A stretch of DNA of 64,000 nt from Bacillus sp. AFS088145 (GTDB taxonomy: Bacteria; Bacillota; Bacilli; Bacillales; Bacillaceae_G), in assembly GCF_002564465.1 (NCBI RefSeq), contig NZ_NUUX01000039.1, forward strand, positions 40,645 to 104,644, written 5' to 3'. Below the pieces are notes generated by a model, which ran no database searches, was not told where the DNA came from, and saw only the letters and a list, made by a program, of their open reading frames with translations. This document shows, piece after piece, positions 55,689 through 64,000 of the stretch (its first letter is position 1; each line of letters begins with the position of its first letter). Both the position numbers and the translations under genes were made by a program.

Positions 55689-57947
55689 TCACTTTAAGCT
55701 GATCGTTTGTTTGGTTCGGTTTACAATTTCGTTTGCTGGAATTGGTCGGCTAAAATAATACCCTTGTGCATACTCGCAATGTCGACGTTGTAAAAACTCT
55801 CCTTGTTCTTTTGTTTCGACTCCTTCTGCTACCATTTCATATCCAAGTGTCTTTCCTAATTTAATAATCGCTGTAATGATTGCTTCAGCATTAGTTTGTG
55901 TTTCAATTTCATCTATAAATGATTTATCAATTTTTAATTTGTCGATTGGGAACTGACGTAAGTAGCTAAAAGACGAATACCCTGTTCCAAAATCATCCAT
56001 AGATAAACGAACACCTAGTGCTTTTAGTTCGTTCATAATGAGAATCGTCTCTTCTGCATCTTGTGTAACACTTTCCGTGATCTCGATATCAAGGAAATGG
56101 GGTCCAAGCTTAGTTTCTTCTAGTATTTGTTTAACTGTTTTCGCAAAGTCTTTATCCTTGAATTGCACACCAGAAACATTTACAGCAATACTGTTTAAAA
56201 CTAAACCTTGTTTATGCCACTCTTTCATTTGAAGACAAGCAGTTTTAAGAACCCATTTGCCAATTAGCGTGATGAGTCCAGTTTCTTCAGCAACAGGGAT
56301 GAATTCCAATGGTGAGACAAAACCGATCGTCGGATGCTGCCAGCGGATTAACGCTTCAACACCTACCATTTCTTCCGTTACTAAATCAATTTGTGGCTGG
56401 TAATGTAAGAAAAACTCGTTATTTTCGAGCCCGTTTCGGATACCCATCTCTACATCCATTTTTCGATCGTTTGCCGCTTTGATTTCATTTGTATAAAATC
56501 TGTAATGATTTTTCCCATTGGCTTTCACTGAGTAAAGCGCAGAGTCAGCTTGTTGGATTAAGTCTTCAGCGGTTTTGCCATCAGTAGGAAAAACACTTGC
56601 ACCAACGCTGATCGATAAATGAAATGTTCGTTCATTTAATACAATTGGTTTTTCGAAAGCTTGAATCAGTTCGTTGGCAAAAACTTCTGCCTTTGTTTCG
56701 TCTGCTTGTTTGTGCACGACCACATAGCTATCCCCGCCTGGTCGATACAACTCACAGCATTCGCATACAGTTTCTTTGATTCGTTCACTCACTTGTTGGA
56801 GGATAAAGTCTCCAAATGTGTGTCCAAACGTATCGTTGATATTTTTAAAACGATCAATATCGATAAAAAATAGTGTTAAAGACTCTTTTTTCTTATTATG
56901 TTCGTCCATTTCTTTTGTAAGGTCTTTGTATAGTGCATTTCGGTTCCCAAGTCCAGTTAATGTGTCGACATAAGCGATTGTTTCTAGTTGTTTGGCCGCT
57001 GCTTTTCGTTCGGTCACATCACGCATTATAACTTGCACTACTCTTTCGCCGTTATACGTTGTTTGGAACGATAATATTTCCGCGACGATTTGTTTACCAT
57101 CTAATCGGTCAATAAAGTATTCTGTGATGACGGTTTCAGTTCCATGCAAAATTTCGTTAAATCGTTTTTTTGCTTGTTCCAATGACTCTTGAGCAATAAA
57201 GTTCAACACATTAAGGCCAATCACTTCATCTATTGAATTTGCGCCTATTTGTTCTACCCCTGCTTGGTTGATATACACAACTTCCCCCTTATTGTTGTAA
57301 ATCAACGTCGTTTCGGGAGAATGTTCAACCAACTTTTGATACCGATCTTCTGTTTCAAGTTGTTTTTGGATGGCAATGGTTTTTTCCGTAATGTCTTTCA
57401 AAATATAGGCAAATTGTTTCAACTTGCCGTCTTCGTTTAGGATTGGAATGCATTTACTTTCTAATAGAACAGCACTCCCGTCTTTGTGCTGGAAAGTGAC
57501 CTCAAATGGTTCTTCTGTAGCTTTGTCGTTTCGAATCTCAAAGCGTTTTTTCATTTTAATCATTTCTTCTGCTTCTAGAAAAGTGAAGATACTTTTCCTT
57601 TTATAATCCTCAGATTTGTATCCTAGTAACGAATCGACAGACGAAGAAGCATATTCGATGATACCGTTTAGGTCAATCACGACGATAATATCGGATGAAT
57701 GTTTGATAAATAATCGGAAGCGTTCTTCAATTGTTTGGGATGAACGGTTTTTTCGGATTAGATAAATCAGAAAAAAGATTGCGCTTAAAGTATTAAACAA
57801 AATCCGTTTAAACACAAAGTATTCTTCAATACCACCAAAATAATTTCGGATAATTGGGTCAGTTGAATAAATCCAAAGGATGCTAAAACAAAGATACCCA
57901 ATCATGAGTCTCCATATTTGTTTGGTTTGTTTTCCTATGGTTGTCAG
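55689..57947 (-). CDS. PAS-PAS-GGDEF-EAL cyclic-di-GMP phosphodiesterase
   Basis: Two N-terminal helices, two PAS domains (HSSDIIVVIDLNGIIEYAS; HSPETTLIYNNKGEVVYIN), a GGDEF domain with a substituted active loop (RPGGDSY, so likely non-catalytic), and an EAL domain with complete motifs: EALIRW, NVSGVQF, DIEITES, DDFGTGYSSF and EGVET. It should hydrolyse cyclic di-GMP. The first ATG is 57905, but its ribosome site is poor; a CTG at 57947, in frame and seven bases behind GGGGGA, would add 14 residues (basic, before the first helix) and seems the better start. Operon with the cyclase. Confidence 0.87.
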   Translation of the reverse strand: MTTIGKQTKQIWRLMIGYLCFSILWIYSTDPIIRNYFGGIEEYFVFKRILFNTLSAIFFLIYLIRKNRSSQTIEERFRLFIKHSSDIIVVIDLNGIIEYASSSVDSLLGYKSEDYKRKSIFTFLEAEEMIKMKKRFEIRNDKATEEPFEVTFQHKDGSAVLLESKCIPILNEDGKLKQFAYILKDITEKTIAIQKQLETEDRYQKLVEHSPETTLIYNNKGEVVYINQAGVEQIGANSIDEVIGLNVLNFIAQESLEQAKKRFNEILHGTETVITEYFIDRLDGKQIVAEILSFQTTYNGERVVQVIMRDVTERKAAAKQLETIAYVDTLTGLGNRNALYKDLTKEMDEHNKKKESLTLFFIDIDRFKNINDTFGHTFGDFILQQVSERIKETVCECCELYRPGGDSYVVVHKQADETKAEVFANELIQAFEKPIVLNERTFHLSISVGASVFPTDGKTAEDLIQQADSALYSVKANGKNHYRFYTNEIKAANDRKMDVEMGIRNGLENNEFFLHYQPQIDLVTEEMVGVEALIRWQHPTIGFVSPLEFIPVAEETGLITLIGKWVLKTACLQMKEWHKQGLVLNSIAVNVSGVQFKDKDFAKTVKQILEETKLGPHFLDIEITESVTQDAEETILIMNELKALGVRLSMDDFGTGYSSFSYLRQFPIDKLKIDKSFIDEIETQTNAEAIITAIIKLGKTLGYEMVAEGVETKEQGEFLQRRHCEYAQGYYFSRPIPANEIVNRTKQTISLK

Positions 57948-58085
57948 CTTCGTATCCCCCTGTTCACTCGTTTTATCTAAAAAGTAAAGAATTTATGTTA
58001 AAAAATCATAAATTTATTCTAACCTCTTTTAGATACAAATTGTATACAACAAATATTGGTAACGAAATGATGGTTGTTGCATGTA

Positions 58086-58127
58086 ACACAAAAAAACATA
58101 TCAAAATTTGACATGTTTTTTTGTGTT
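58086..58127 (-). terminator. Large hairpin upstream of GGDEF-EAL gene
   Basis: AACACAAAAAAACAT pairs exactly with ATGTTTTTTTGTGTT around a 12-base loop. It lies between the decayed minus-strand fragment and the cyclic-di-GMP operon and would act as a terminator for upstream minus-strand transcription. Confidence 0.65.
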
Positions 58128-58259
58128 CATCATTATTTGATGCGTTTTAACAGAGATTTTACAATCGAAATGACATAAATTTAAAAATACCTTTGAATAA
58201 TAAATTACATATTATCAATAGTTAAATATATCATTGTTCATCTCAACTCAACTATTTTT

Positions 58260-58402
58260 CTAATTCAGCTGTAATATTTAACGTATAAATCGAATGAGGG
58301 TATTGCTTATTTGAATCGAACTCATTACGGTCTTTTAATTGACGATTGATATAATGGTAAAAATAGTTCCTAAAGGAAACCAAACAAATTAACTATTCCC
58401 CA
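58260..58402 (-). pseudogene. C-terminal fragment of an unidentified protein
   Basis: A minus-strand frame, open from a TAG near 58403 to TAG at 58260, reads FRNYFYHYINRQLKDRNEFD then SNKQYPHSIYTLNITAELEK. It has no start codon. The regular, codon-like sequence with a clean C-terminus suggests the tail of a lost gene; I do not recognise the family. Confidence 0.4.
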
Positions 58403-58444
58403 TTGTAAAGAATGTGTTACTTCAATAATGACTTGGATTAAATA

Positions 58445-58892
58445 GTAATAAGTAACTTTCCATCCGATTGAACTGTTACTAATGGATTATCAGGATCGCT
58501 TTCTAAGGTAAGAATACTTTCTTTTGCAAGTATCCTTTCAAAAAGTCAAAAACAATATTTACATCAGACTCACTTTTTATTTCTTTTGGATTTAGATCAA
58601 ATTCAATTTCAGTTTCAGAAAATAAATAGCAATTTATCAAAATACCTTTAATATTAATAGTCATCGTAATATTGTGCTTCTCTTTTTCTTTAAATAACAA
58701 TTTAACAGTTGTATTCCCATACTCAAATATTTGCCCATCTTTATATAGAGTAATATTCCAGTTTGAACGATTGACAAATTCAAATAATTTCTGCCATTCG
58801 TCTAAATCTACATTAAACACATAAATATCTCTTAAGCTTCCATCTACAAAAAATACCTGATTTAATGCCTCTATGTTGATGTTTTTCTTCAT
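58445..58892 (-). pseudogene. Unknown Bacillus-type protein with C-terminal frameshift
   Basis: The frame from ATG 58892 (MKKNINIEALNQVFFVDGS, behind GGAG) to a stop at 58503 gives 129 residues. It includes RDIYVFNVDLDEWQKLFEF and EIEFDLNPKEIKSESDV, then FDFLKGYLQKKVFLP. Just before that stop, a shifted frame continues as AKESILTLESDPDNPLVTV and QSDGKLLITI to TAA at about 58445, and the VILTPE-D-P-type pattern of this second part is the kind of C-terminus expected. A one-base shift around 58525-58535 in CAAAAGAAA would explain it. Function unknown; no membrane segment. Confidence 0.5.
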
Positions 58893-58995
58893 TAGTCCAT
58901 TCTCCATAAAAGAATAATTTAAAATCCTAACCATTAGACGGCATTCCTTAGTTGAGTAAGCAACACATATTATGTAAAAAACCTATTTCATTTCC

Positions 58996-59388
58996 TTATT
59001 TAGTTAATCCTGTTCCAACCAGTTGATACTTTTCCTGATTACTAATTTGCTCTAATTTATAAACATAACCGTAATTTTTATCTTTTCTTGTAGATTCTAC
59101 GTTTACCATATAGGTATTTCCTACTTCAATCAGATTGTAAACCATCGCGTCTTTAACATATATTTTGTAATGTTTTCTATTTTCTTCTTTTTCTCCTGCG
59201 TTGTAGCCAATAAACCACATTCTTAAAGATCCCTGTTTTTTATCCGAGTGTTTCTCTACTATATACATTTGCCCAATTCCAATACCAGAATGAATTTCAT
59301 AATTTTTAACGAAAAAGGAATAACTCATAATCATGAGAATAACTATACCAATCAAATACAACTTCCATTTTCGAAAAGTTTTTTTCAA
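58996..59388 (-). CDS. Single-pass membrane protein of unknown function
   Basis: 130 residues: a basic start (KKTFRKWK), one helix (about 10-27), then an extracellular part with IGIGQMYIVEKHSDK and VGNTYMVNVES, a beta-rich pattern, ending VGTGLTK. No family recognised. The ATG at 59388 has AAGGGGGCAC upstream. It stands among other minus-strand orphans that are each a single gene. Confidence 0.5.
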   Translation of the reverse strand: MKKTFRKWKLYLIGIVILMIMSYSFFVKNYEIHSGIGIGQMYIVEKHSDKKQGSLRMWFIGYNAGEKEENRKHYKIYVKDAMVYNLIEVGNTYMVNVESTRKDKNYGYVYKLEQISNQEKYQLVGTGLTK

Positions 59389-59673
59389 TTTAGTGCCCCC
59401 TTACTTATAGTTGTTAATGGTATATGAAAAAACAAAAAAGATAAGCTCAACCAAAAGTGCATTCATAATTATGCTTTGACCAATAAGTTTAAGCATAAAA
59501 TACCCTTTAACTCGTAATTTCCATCCTCTGAATGTGAATAAAAAATTCACCTGAAAACGTTGCTATGAAATTTTGGGGAAATAGCTGTTTTCCCATCAAT
59601 AAACATCCATAGTTTGAAAAAGGATTCAATATAAACCTTAGTAACAACTACTTATCATAAATCTACTACGAAT
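59389..59673. other. Intergenic, no gene seen
   Basis: AT-rich with short broken frames; no ribosome site plus start and no strong hairpin. Confidence 0.35.
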
Positions 59674-60096
59674 TTAAATAACTTTTTGTTTTAATCTGGT
59701 TCCAATAAATGTAGTTACAAGAATAAAAACTGGATAGAAAAACAAATAGAAAAATAAGATCAACCCCGCTGCAAAATTATCATTGTCTAAGTTTTTGTTT
59801 GGAAACAAAATTCCTAATAATATAGTAAACAAGACAAAATACGGAAACCACAGGACAGAAGTAAACAAAGACCATAATCTACTTTCTAACCATTTTCTCG
59901 TAACCATTGGAATAATATAAAACATTGCACATAATATTATTGTCTTTACTCCAATTAAAGCATTCCATAAGAATTCTGTATTAAAACCTGTTAAAACTTG
60001 GGTATGTTCGTAACTAACAAGTGAACCAAAAAATAAGAACGCAAAAAGCCCATATAATCCACTAATTCCATTGATTTTCAAAAGGTTTAACTCCAA
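59674..60096 (-). CDS. Four-helix membrane protein of unknown function
   Basis: 140 residues, almost all hydrophobic: helices at about 11-28, 44-63, 78-99 and 112-131. Loops are short with a few basic residues. No catalytic or transport motif recognised. The start at 60096 has a weak upstream GGAG. Unknown function. Confidence 0.48.
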   Translation of the reverse strand: MELNLLKINGISGLYGLFAFLFFGSLVSYEHTQVLTGFNTEFLWNALIGVKTIILCAMFYIIPMVTRKWLESRLWSLFTSVLWFPYFVLFTILLGILFPNKNLDNDNFAAGLILFFYLFFYPVFILVTTFIGTRLKQKVI

Positions 60097-60164
60097 TACG
60101 TTTTTTTAAATTATACTAAACATTGTAATAAAGTAACTTGGGGGATCTTTGGACTTTTTAGTAA

Positions 60165-60222
60165 AAAAAAACCGCCGAAGCAGTCAAGTGTAGTAAAACA
60201 AAGGATGATAGTTCAATAATAA
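60165..60222 (-). repeat. Decayed 3'-end palindrome/terminator module
   Basis: On the minus strand TTTAACTAAT...ATTGAACTA is followed by ACTGCTTCGGCGGT and nine T residues. The terminator half is intact, the palindrome half degenerate. It begins at the stop codon of the 207-residue gene. Confidence 0.4.
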
Positions 60223-60223
60223 A

Positions 60224-60847
60224 TTAGTTAAACTTTCTAAGATTGTTTGATAATTTAACTCCTTTATCATGTAGCCCTAGTTTAATTTGCAATTGAATTG
60301 GTAGAATACAAGTAATATTGTTTATATCCACCAAAGTTATTTCTTGTGAATTTGTACGACCTGTAATTTCTTCACCAATCATTGCTATATCAAATGGCGA
60401 ATGACTAAATATTAATTCTGTAATTGTTGTAAACATCTTATCTATATCTTTTAACCAAAGATTTGATTCCTTTATTAGTGGATAGTTACAATTGTAATTC
60501 TCTTCGAATATACCAAAAGGAATACTTATATCTATCCAATCAGACTCTCCTTCAATTCTGATAATACTAATCAAACAAGGAAAAATATTGCCCTTTAAGT
60601 CTGCAACTGTTCCATAAAATTGATCTACACTCCCATCTTTTTCAAAATTTATAGGTAGCGTAACAGTATGATTATGATTTTGGAAATCTTTTCTTTCTTT
60701 CCACATCCCATTGAAGATATCGCATTTATACAATACAGCAAGAGCTTCATTCAATTTTTTATTAACGCCAGAAGGATTATATTCAATTGATAGTTCATAA
60801 TATCCTCCATACCATATTTCTTCATTATTGAAATCAATATTATTCAT
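60224..60847 (-). CDS. Unknown soluble protein
   Basis: 207 residues without signal or membrane segment. It opens MNNIDFNNEEIWYGGYYELS and includes SVDQFYGTVADLKGNIFPCL and IDISIPFGIFEENYN. The mix of aromatic and acidic residues, isolated location and 3' palindrome module resemble orphan immunity-type genes, but no family is recognised. ATG at 60847 preceded by AAAGAGAGAC. Confidence 0.5.
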   Translation of the reverse strand: MNNIDFNNEEIWYGGYYELSIEYNPSGVNKKLNEALAVLYKCDIFNGMWKERKDFQNHNHTVTLPINFEKDGSVDQFYGTVADLKGNIFPCLISIIRIEGESDWIDISIPFGIFEENYNCNYPLIKESNLWLKDIDKMFTTITELIFSHSPFDIAMIGEEITGRTNSQEITLVDINNITCILPIQLQIKLGLHDKGVKLSNNLRKFN

Positions 60848-61000
60848 AGAATAGTCTCTCTTTGTTGAACTAGATTTAAGTTTTAGAAGTTAAAATAGAT
60901 ATATCCTTTATACTCTATCAATTCTTTATATTGCATAGTATACCTTCCAAAATCGAATATGCAGTTGTTCTAGTTTTGTTCAAAATACTCTGATTCTAAA

Positions 61001-61031
61001 AATAGAAACCACAATTTTTGCGGTTTCTATT
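61001..61031 (-). terminator. Terminator overlapping SPFH stop codon
   Basis: AATAGAAACC and GGTTTCTATT pair around 11 bases; on the minus strand TTTTTAGAAT follows. The stem includes the TAG stop at 61027-61029. Confidence 0.7.
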
Positions 61032-61866
61032 TATTCATTGTACTTAAAACAGGTTGTGCACCTTTTTCGGAAATAATTGTTACAAGTAGACTAGTAACCA
61101 TATCGGCTTTTTGACTGTCTGTTGCAGTTAATAATCCTTTTTCTTCAAGCATCATCAAAGCATCTTCCACCATTCCAACAGCACCTTCTACTATTTCTCT
61201 TTTAGCTTGAACAACAGCTTTCGCTTGTTGCCTTTGTAACATACTACTTGCTATTTCAGGAGCATAAGCAAGATGACTTAATCGAGCTTCTTGAACTTTT
61301 ACTCCACTTTTTTGAAGCCGTTCCTGTAACTCAATTTGTAATTCTTCAGCAATCTCTTCTGCATTCCCTCTTAAAGAATATTCTTCTTTATTTGTTGTGT
61401 CATAAGCATATTTCGTTGCAATATGACGGATTGCTGTTTCACTTTGAATTATTACAAATTTTTGATAATCTGCAACATCAAACAATGCTTTTTCAACATC
61501 AACTACACTGTAGACTACAACTGCAGCAATCTCGATTGGATTCCCGTCGATGTCATTTACTTTCAATACATCGCTATTGAAGTTAACAGCTTTTAGATTT
61601 ACTTTTGATTTACTTGTAAATGGAATAGTGAAATAGAATCCATCTTCATAGATTGTCCCTAAATATTTCCCCATAAATACCATCGCAACTGCAACATTAG
61701 GTTGGTTAATTACAAATCCAGATGAAATCAAACAAACGAATATAAATGAAGCAATCATAAAAAATGCATGACCACTAGTTAAAGAAATACCACCACCAAG
61801 TAGTAATAATCCTATTATCAATGCCAACACGATGTAACCGTTAATTCGAAATGCTTCTTTCTTCAT
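61027..61866 (-). CDS. SPFH/band-7 membrane protein
   Basis: Stomatin/prohibitin-like scaffold, about 279 residues from ATG 61866 (MKKEAFRING), behind GAGGAG. Two close helices (about 8-24 and 28-49), then the SPFH domain: QPNVAVAMVFMGKYLGTIYEDGFYF, AAVVVYSVVDVEKALFDVADYQ, AIRHIATKYAYD, and LQERLQKSGVKVQEARLSHLAYAPEI, followed by an Ala/Gln-rich helix (QRQQAKAVVQAKREIVEG). These form rings in lipid microdomains. A second small membrane protein gene lies 35 bases upstream and may be its partner. Confidence 0.82.
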   Translation of the reverse strand: MKKEAFRINGYIVLALIIGLLLLGGGISLTSGHAFFMIASFIFVCLISSGFVINQPNVAVAMVFMGKYLGTIYEDGFYFTIPFTSKSKVNLKAVNFNSDVLKVNDIDGNPIEIAAVVVYSVVDVEKALFDVADYQKFVIIQSETAIRHIATKYAYDTTNKEEYSLRGNAEEIAEELQIELQERLQKSGVKVQEARLSHLAYAPEIASSMLQRQQAKAVVQAKREIVEGAVGMVEDALMMLEEKGLLTATDSQKADMVTSLLVTIISEKGAQPVLSTMNK

Positions 61867-61901
61867 ATTTTTCTCCTCTTCATTCAACTTAGTTTGTTAA
61901 A

Positions 61902-62189
61902 TCAATAATGTAAAATAAATTCTAAATTTGAAAGTAATCCTAGAATTATAAATCCAATTCCTAATGAAAACCATAGTGATTTTACTAACCAAACTGGCAG
62001 AAATTTTAAAAAACCTCCAAGTATAAATGTAATTATAATCCCGATACAGCCTAAAAACTCATTTGCATATACAGTTATATCTGCAGCATTATATAAGTTT
62101 TCTTTATTTTTTTCATTTGTGATTATTCCTTGTAGTAATAAAAGACCACCTGTAATTATCAGACCTAATCGAAGTATCCAATTGATCAC
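61902..62189 (-). CDS. Small membrane protein upstream of SPFH gene
   Basis: 95 residues with three predicted helices (about 3-22, 46-64 and 70-88). No family recognised. It is 35 bases upstream of the SPFH gene's ATG on the same strand without a terminator between, so the two are likely co-transcribed. ATG behind AGGAGGATTAGTGG. Confidence 0.58.
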   Translation of the reverse strand: MINWILRLGLIITGGLLLLQGIITNEKNKENLYNAADITVYANEFLGCIGIIITFILGGFLKFLPVWLVKSLWFSLGIGFIILGLLSNLEFILHY

Positions 62190-62340
62190 TCCACTAATCC
62201 TCCTGATAGTTTTTCTGCTCTTTTGTTTAATAATAGGCTAATTATACAGCTTAGATTGGCCTCTGTAACTTGGGGTATTTTTGTATATTTGATAGAATTT
62301 TTTGAAATTCTTTTTTCATCTAATTACCATTTACTTCATT

Positions 62341-62404
62341 AAAAAAAAGCCGTATAATAGTAGCTCGCGCTATACAACTAATTCATTGCTTTAGTTTCTT
62401 AAGA
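62341..62404 (-). repeat. 3'-end palindrome plus terminator module
   Basis: On the minus strand AAACTAAAGC...GAATTAGTTGT is followed by GAGCTACTATTATACGGCT and eight T residues. It starts about 20 bases after the stop of the VOC gene. Confidence 0.6.
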
Positions 62405-62421
62405 TTATAGTTTAGTTTTTT

Positions 62422-62844
62422 CTATTGTGAGAAAAGATATTTACCTTTGAATATTGGACTTAACTCACTCCATACATCAAATTTATTACCATCTAAATCA
62501 TAAAAAACAAAGTTCCCTCCAGTGTGACCTCTGTTTTCAATTTCTCCAACTTTTATTTCTTTTTCAACAAAGTCTTTATGAATGGCTTTTAAAGCACTTA
62601 ACCCATTTACTTCAAAAGTTATAGAAAAATGTTCTTCACCGTAAATATTATAGAAATTAGAACTTTGGTTTTCTTTTGATTTAACAAGAAAGAAACTTTG
62701 GTTTGCAAAATTAAGAATTACTTTGTCTTCGTCTTTATAACTTAACTCTGCACCTAATTTATTTACATACCATTCGGAAGAAAGTTCTACATTAGTCACT
62801 GGTATATAAGTAGTACCTACCCTTAATAATTTTTCATTCATCAT
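62422..62844 (-). CDS. VOC-superfamily (glyoxalase-like) protein
   Basis: 140 residues with the two beta-alpha-beta-beta-beta units of the VOC fold: VTNVELSSEWYVNKLGAELSYKDED at the start, and HFSITFEVNGLSALKAIHKDF then GHTGGNFVFYDLDGNKFDVWSE. The DLDGNKFDVW end is typical. Metal ligands are not certain. May act as a dioxygenase-like or resistance-type protein. ATG with AAGGAG upstream. Followed by the dispersed 3' module. Confidence 0.75.
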   Translation of the reverse strand: MMNEKLLRVGTTYIPVTNVELSSEWYVNKLGAELSYKDEDKVILNFANQSFFLVKSKENQSSNFYNIYGEEHFSITFEVNGLSALKAIHKDFVEKEIKVGEIENRGHTGGNFVFYDLDGNKFDVWSELSPIFKGKYLFSQ

Positions 62845-62975
62845 ATTTAACTCCTTTTATCAGATTAATAAGTCTATTCTCCTCCTATGTATCTATGTCC
62901 TTCAATAAATAATTACCTTGCTTATTCAACTAATCTACCCATTTTGTTCAGTAGAAAGACCAACAAAATCGTCGA

Positions 62976-63012
62976 TCACGTTGTTCAACTAAAGCATGCT
63001 GTTATTCAACAT
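62976..63012 (-). repeat. 3'-end palindrome overlapping stop codon
   Basis: On the minus strand GTTGAATAACAG...TTTAGTTGAAC. Its left arm contains the final codons and TAA stop of the gene ending at 63002 (GTT GAA TAA). No clear terminator follows, so this copy keeps only the palindrome half. Confidence 0.55.
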
Positions 63013-63442
63013 ATAACCAATCAAAATCATCGTGAAGTATAAATTCTTGTTCTTCTAAACTTAAATAATAATTAGTGCAGACAATATCTATTTCTTTATA
63101 ATCTTCACCATAATCAATACCTAAATAGAAATGTTTTATATCTTTATTTTCTTTCACTTTAACAGGGATCTGGCCGATTACTTTTGAGTTATCTATTACA
63201 GCTGAACGGTAAAATTCACTCCTTTCATCCCATTTAAAACCATATGGAATAGTAGCATAAATAACACTTTCAAATTTTAGAGTCCCTCTCTTAACAAGAT
63301 AAGTAAACCCATTATCTCTATCCATCCGAGATATGGGCTTTAAAATTTGAAAACAAATGCTTTTTTCACGATGGTTAATAAATAATCCTTCAATCACCGT
63401 ATCATATAATTCAAGTTCGTCATTTTCTTTATATTCTTGCAT
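63002..63442 (-). CDS. Unknown soluble protein, possible orphan immunity gene
   Basis: 146 residues, no membrane segment, rich in acidic and aromatic residues (QEYKENDELELYDTVIEG; TNYYLSLEEQEFILHDDFDW). Small acidic orphans of this type are common among immunity genes, but no family is recognised. Its stop codon lies inside the dispersed palindrome (62976-63012). The start at ATG 63442 has no clear Shine-Dalgarno sequence. Confidence 0.5.
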   Translation of the reverse strand: MQEYKENDELELYDTVIEGLFINHREKSICFQILKPISRMDRDNGFTYLVKRGTLKFESVIYATIPYGFKWDERSEFYRSAVIDNSKVIGQIPVKVKENKDIKHFYLGIDYGEDYKEIDIVCTNYYLSLEEQEFILHDDFDWLYVE

Positions 63443-63674
63443 CTATTACATGACCATTTCTACTTTTTTACTTCTATTTCGCTATGGTATTTCAGTATTC
63501 CTTCTTCAACTATTCTGGCATTAAGTAAAACATGCTCTACCTCATCAAAAAAGTAACCAAACCCTATTAACTAATTTTTCTATTTTTATTTCGATCTTAC
63601 ATAGTCTTTTTTTACTATTGATGAGATAATAGATTTTGTCGAATTATATTAAGGGTAAATGGGGAGAAATTTTT

Positions 63675-64000
63675 ATGTGGAAAAACCGAAACGTTTGGAT
63701 CGTTTTGTTCGGTGAATTTGGAGCTGGTATAGGTCTTTGGTTCGGAATTATTGGAAACTTGGAATTTATGCAAAAACATGTACCTTCTGATTTCTTTAAA
63801 TCGTTAATTCTTTTTTTCGGTTTATTAGCAGGAGTTTTTGTTGGTCCGTTGGCTGGACGGTTAATTGATCAATATTCAAAGAAAAGGATTTTACTAATTA
63901 GTGGTTTAGGTCGAACTTTAAGTGTGATTCTTATGTTTTTTGCTATTCAATACGAAAGTATTATTTTCATGGTCTTATTTTTAATTATACTGCAAATTTC
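63675..64000 (+). CDS. MFS transporter, N-terminal part (cut by window)
   Basis: ATG 63675 behind GGGGAG opens a frame running off the window end (108 codons). MWKNRNVWIVLFGEFGAGIGLWFGI, then LFFGLLAGVFVGPLAGRLIDQYSKKRILLISG carries the conserved loop between helices 2 and 3 (G-R-L-x-D-x-x-x-K-K-R), typical of major-facilitator exporters. Three to four helices are visible. Substrate unknown. Confidence 0.78.
   Translation, partial: MWKNRNVWIVLFGEFGAGIGLWFGIIGNLEFMQKHVPSDFFKSLILFFGLLAGVFVGPLAGRLIDQYSKKRILLISGLGRTLSVILMFFAIQYESIIFMVLFLIILQI

Overview
The window is AT-rich chromosomal DNA from a spore-former-type Firmicute, most likely family Bacillaceae. Supporting signs are strong GGAGG-type ribosome sites with many TTG/GTG starts, a Bacillus-style argCJBD cluster, a T-box-controlled ilvBHC-leuABCD operon, CodY- and AhrC-like sites, an OpuF-type osmolyte transporter, YkpA-type ABC-F, SdpRI and DUF4085. 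Genus cannot be fixed from the sequence alone.

Layout. 0-10 kb: accessory genes (acyl-CoA ligase, site-2 protease, DinB-family protein, FAD oxidoreductase, duplicated secreted protein, APH-like kinase, Nudix) with several decayed genes between them. 10-18 kb: arginine operon argC-J-B-D, a cardiolipin-synthase-like gene, and an alpha/beta hydrolase-TetR pair with its operator. 18-23.3 kb: small accessory genes, at least four carrying a single lesion. 23.4-27.7 kb: fatty-acid/acyl-CoA degradation operon (acyl-CoA dehydrogenase, thiolase, SDR) and a quinone-oxidoreductase-like gene. 27.7-29 kb: a non-coding stretch with a 21-bp phased repeat array abutting a TnpB/IS605-type right end. 29-31 kb: DegV protein and a membrane protein ending in a barstar domain. 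31-42 kb: branched-chain amino-acid operons, ilvE-ilvD and T-box-ilvB-ilvH-ilvC-leuA-leuB-leuC-leuD, followed by a second, longer phased repeat array. 42.6-54 kb: OpuF transporter, BrnQ, lactate-oxidase-like enzyme, guanine deaminase, ABC-F, SdpR/SdpI, AlaX, GNAT. 54-58 kb: two cyclic-di-GMP proteins, a GGDEF cyclase and a GGDEF-EAL protein. 58-64 kb: a run of minus-strand orphan genes (SPFH, VOC, small membrane proteins) and the start of an MFS transporter.

How parts work together. Branched-chain amino acids are made by ilvE/ilvD (upstream CodY-like site and sigma-A promoter) and ilvBHC-leuABCD (Leu-specifier T-box), and imported by BrnQ. LeuA is unusually short and lacks the C-terminal leucine-feedback domain, so control may lie mainly at the leader RNA. 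The arginine operon has an AhrC-type box inside its promoter spacer.

Most unusual items: (1) two arrays of TGCAA-headed units spaced 18/21 bp (11 and 4 units), one abutting a TnpB-element right end so that the would-be guide lies in the repeat; (2) a recurring palindrome-plus-terminator module at the 3' ends of orphan accessory genes, twice supplying the stop codon; (3) a three-helix membrane protein fused to a barstar domain with the barnase-contact residues kept; (4) the truncated LeuA; (5) a cluster of accessory genes each broken by one stop or frameshift while all biosynthetic genes are intact.
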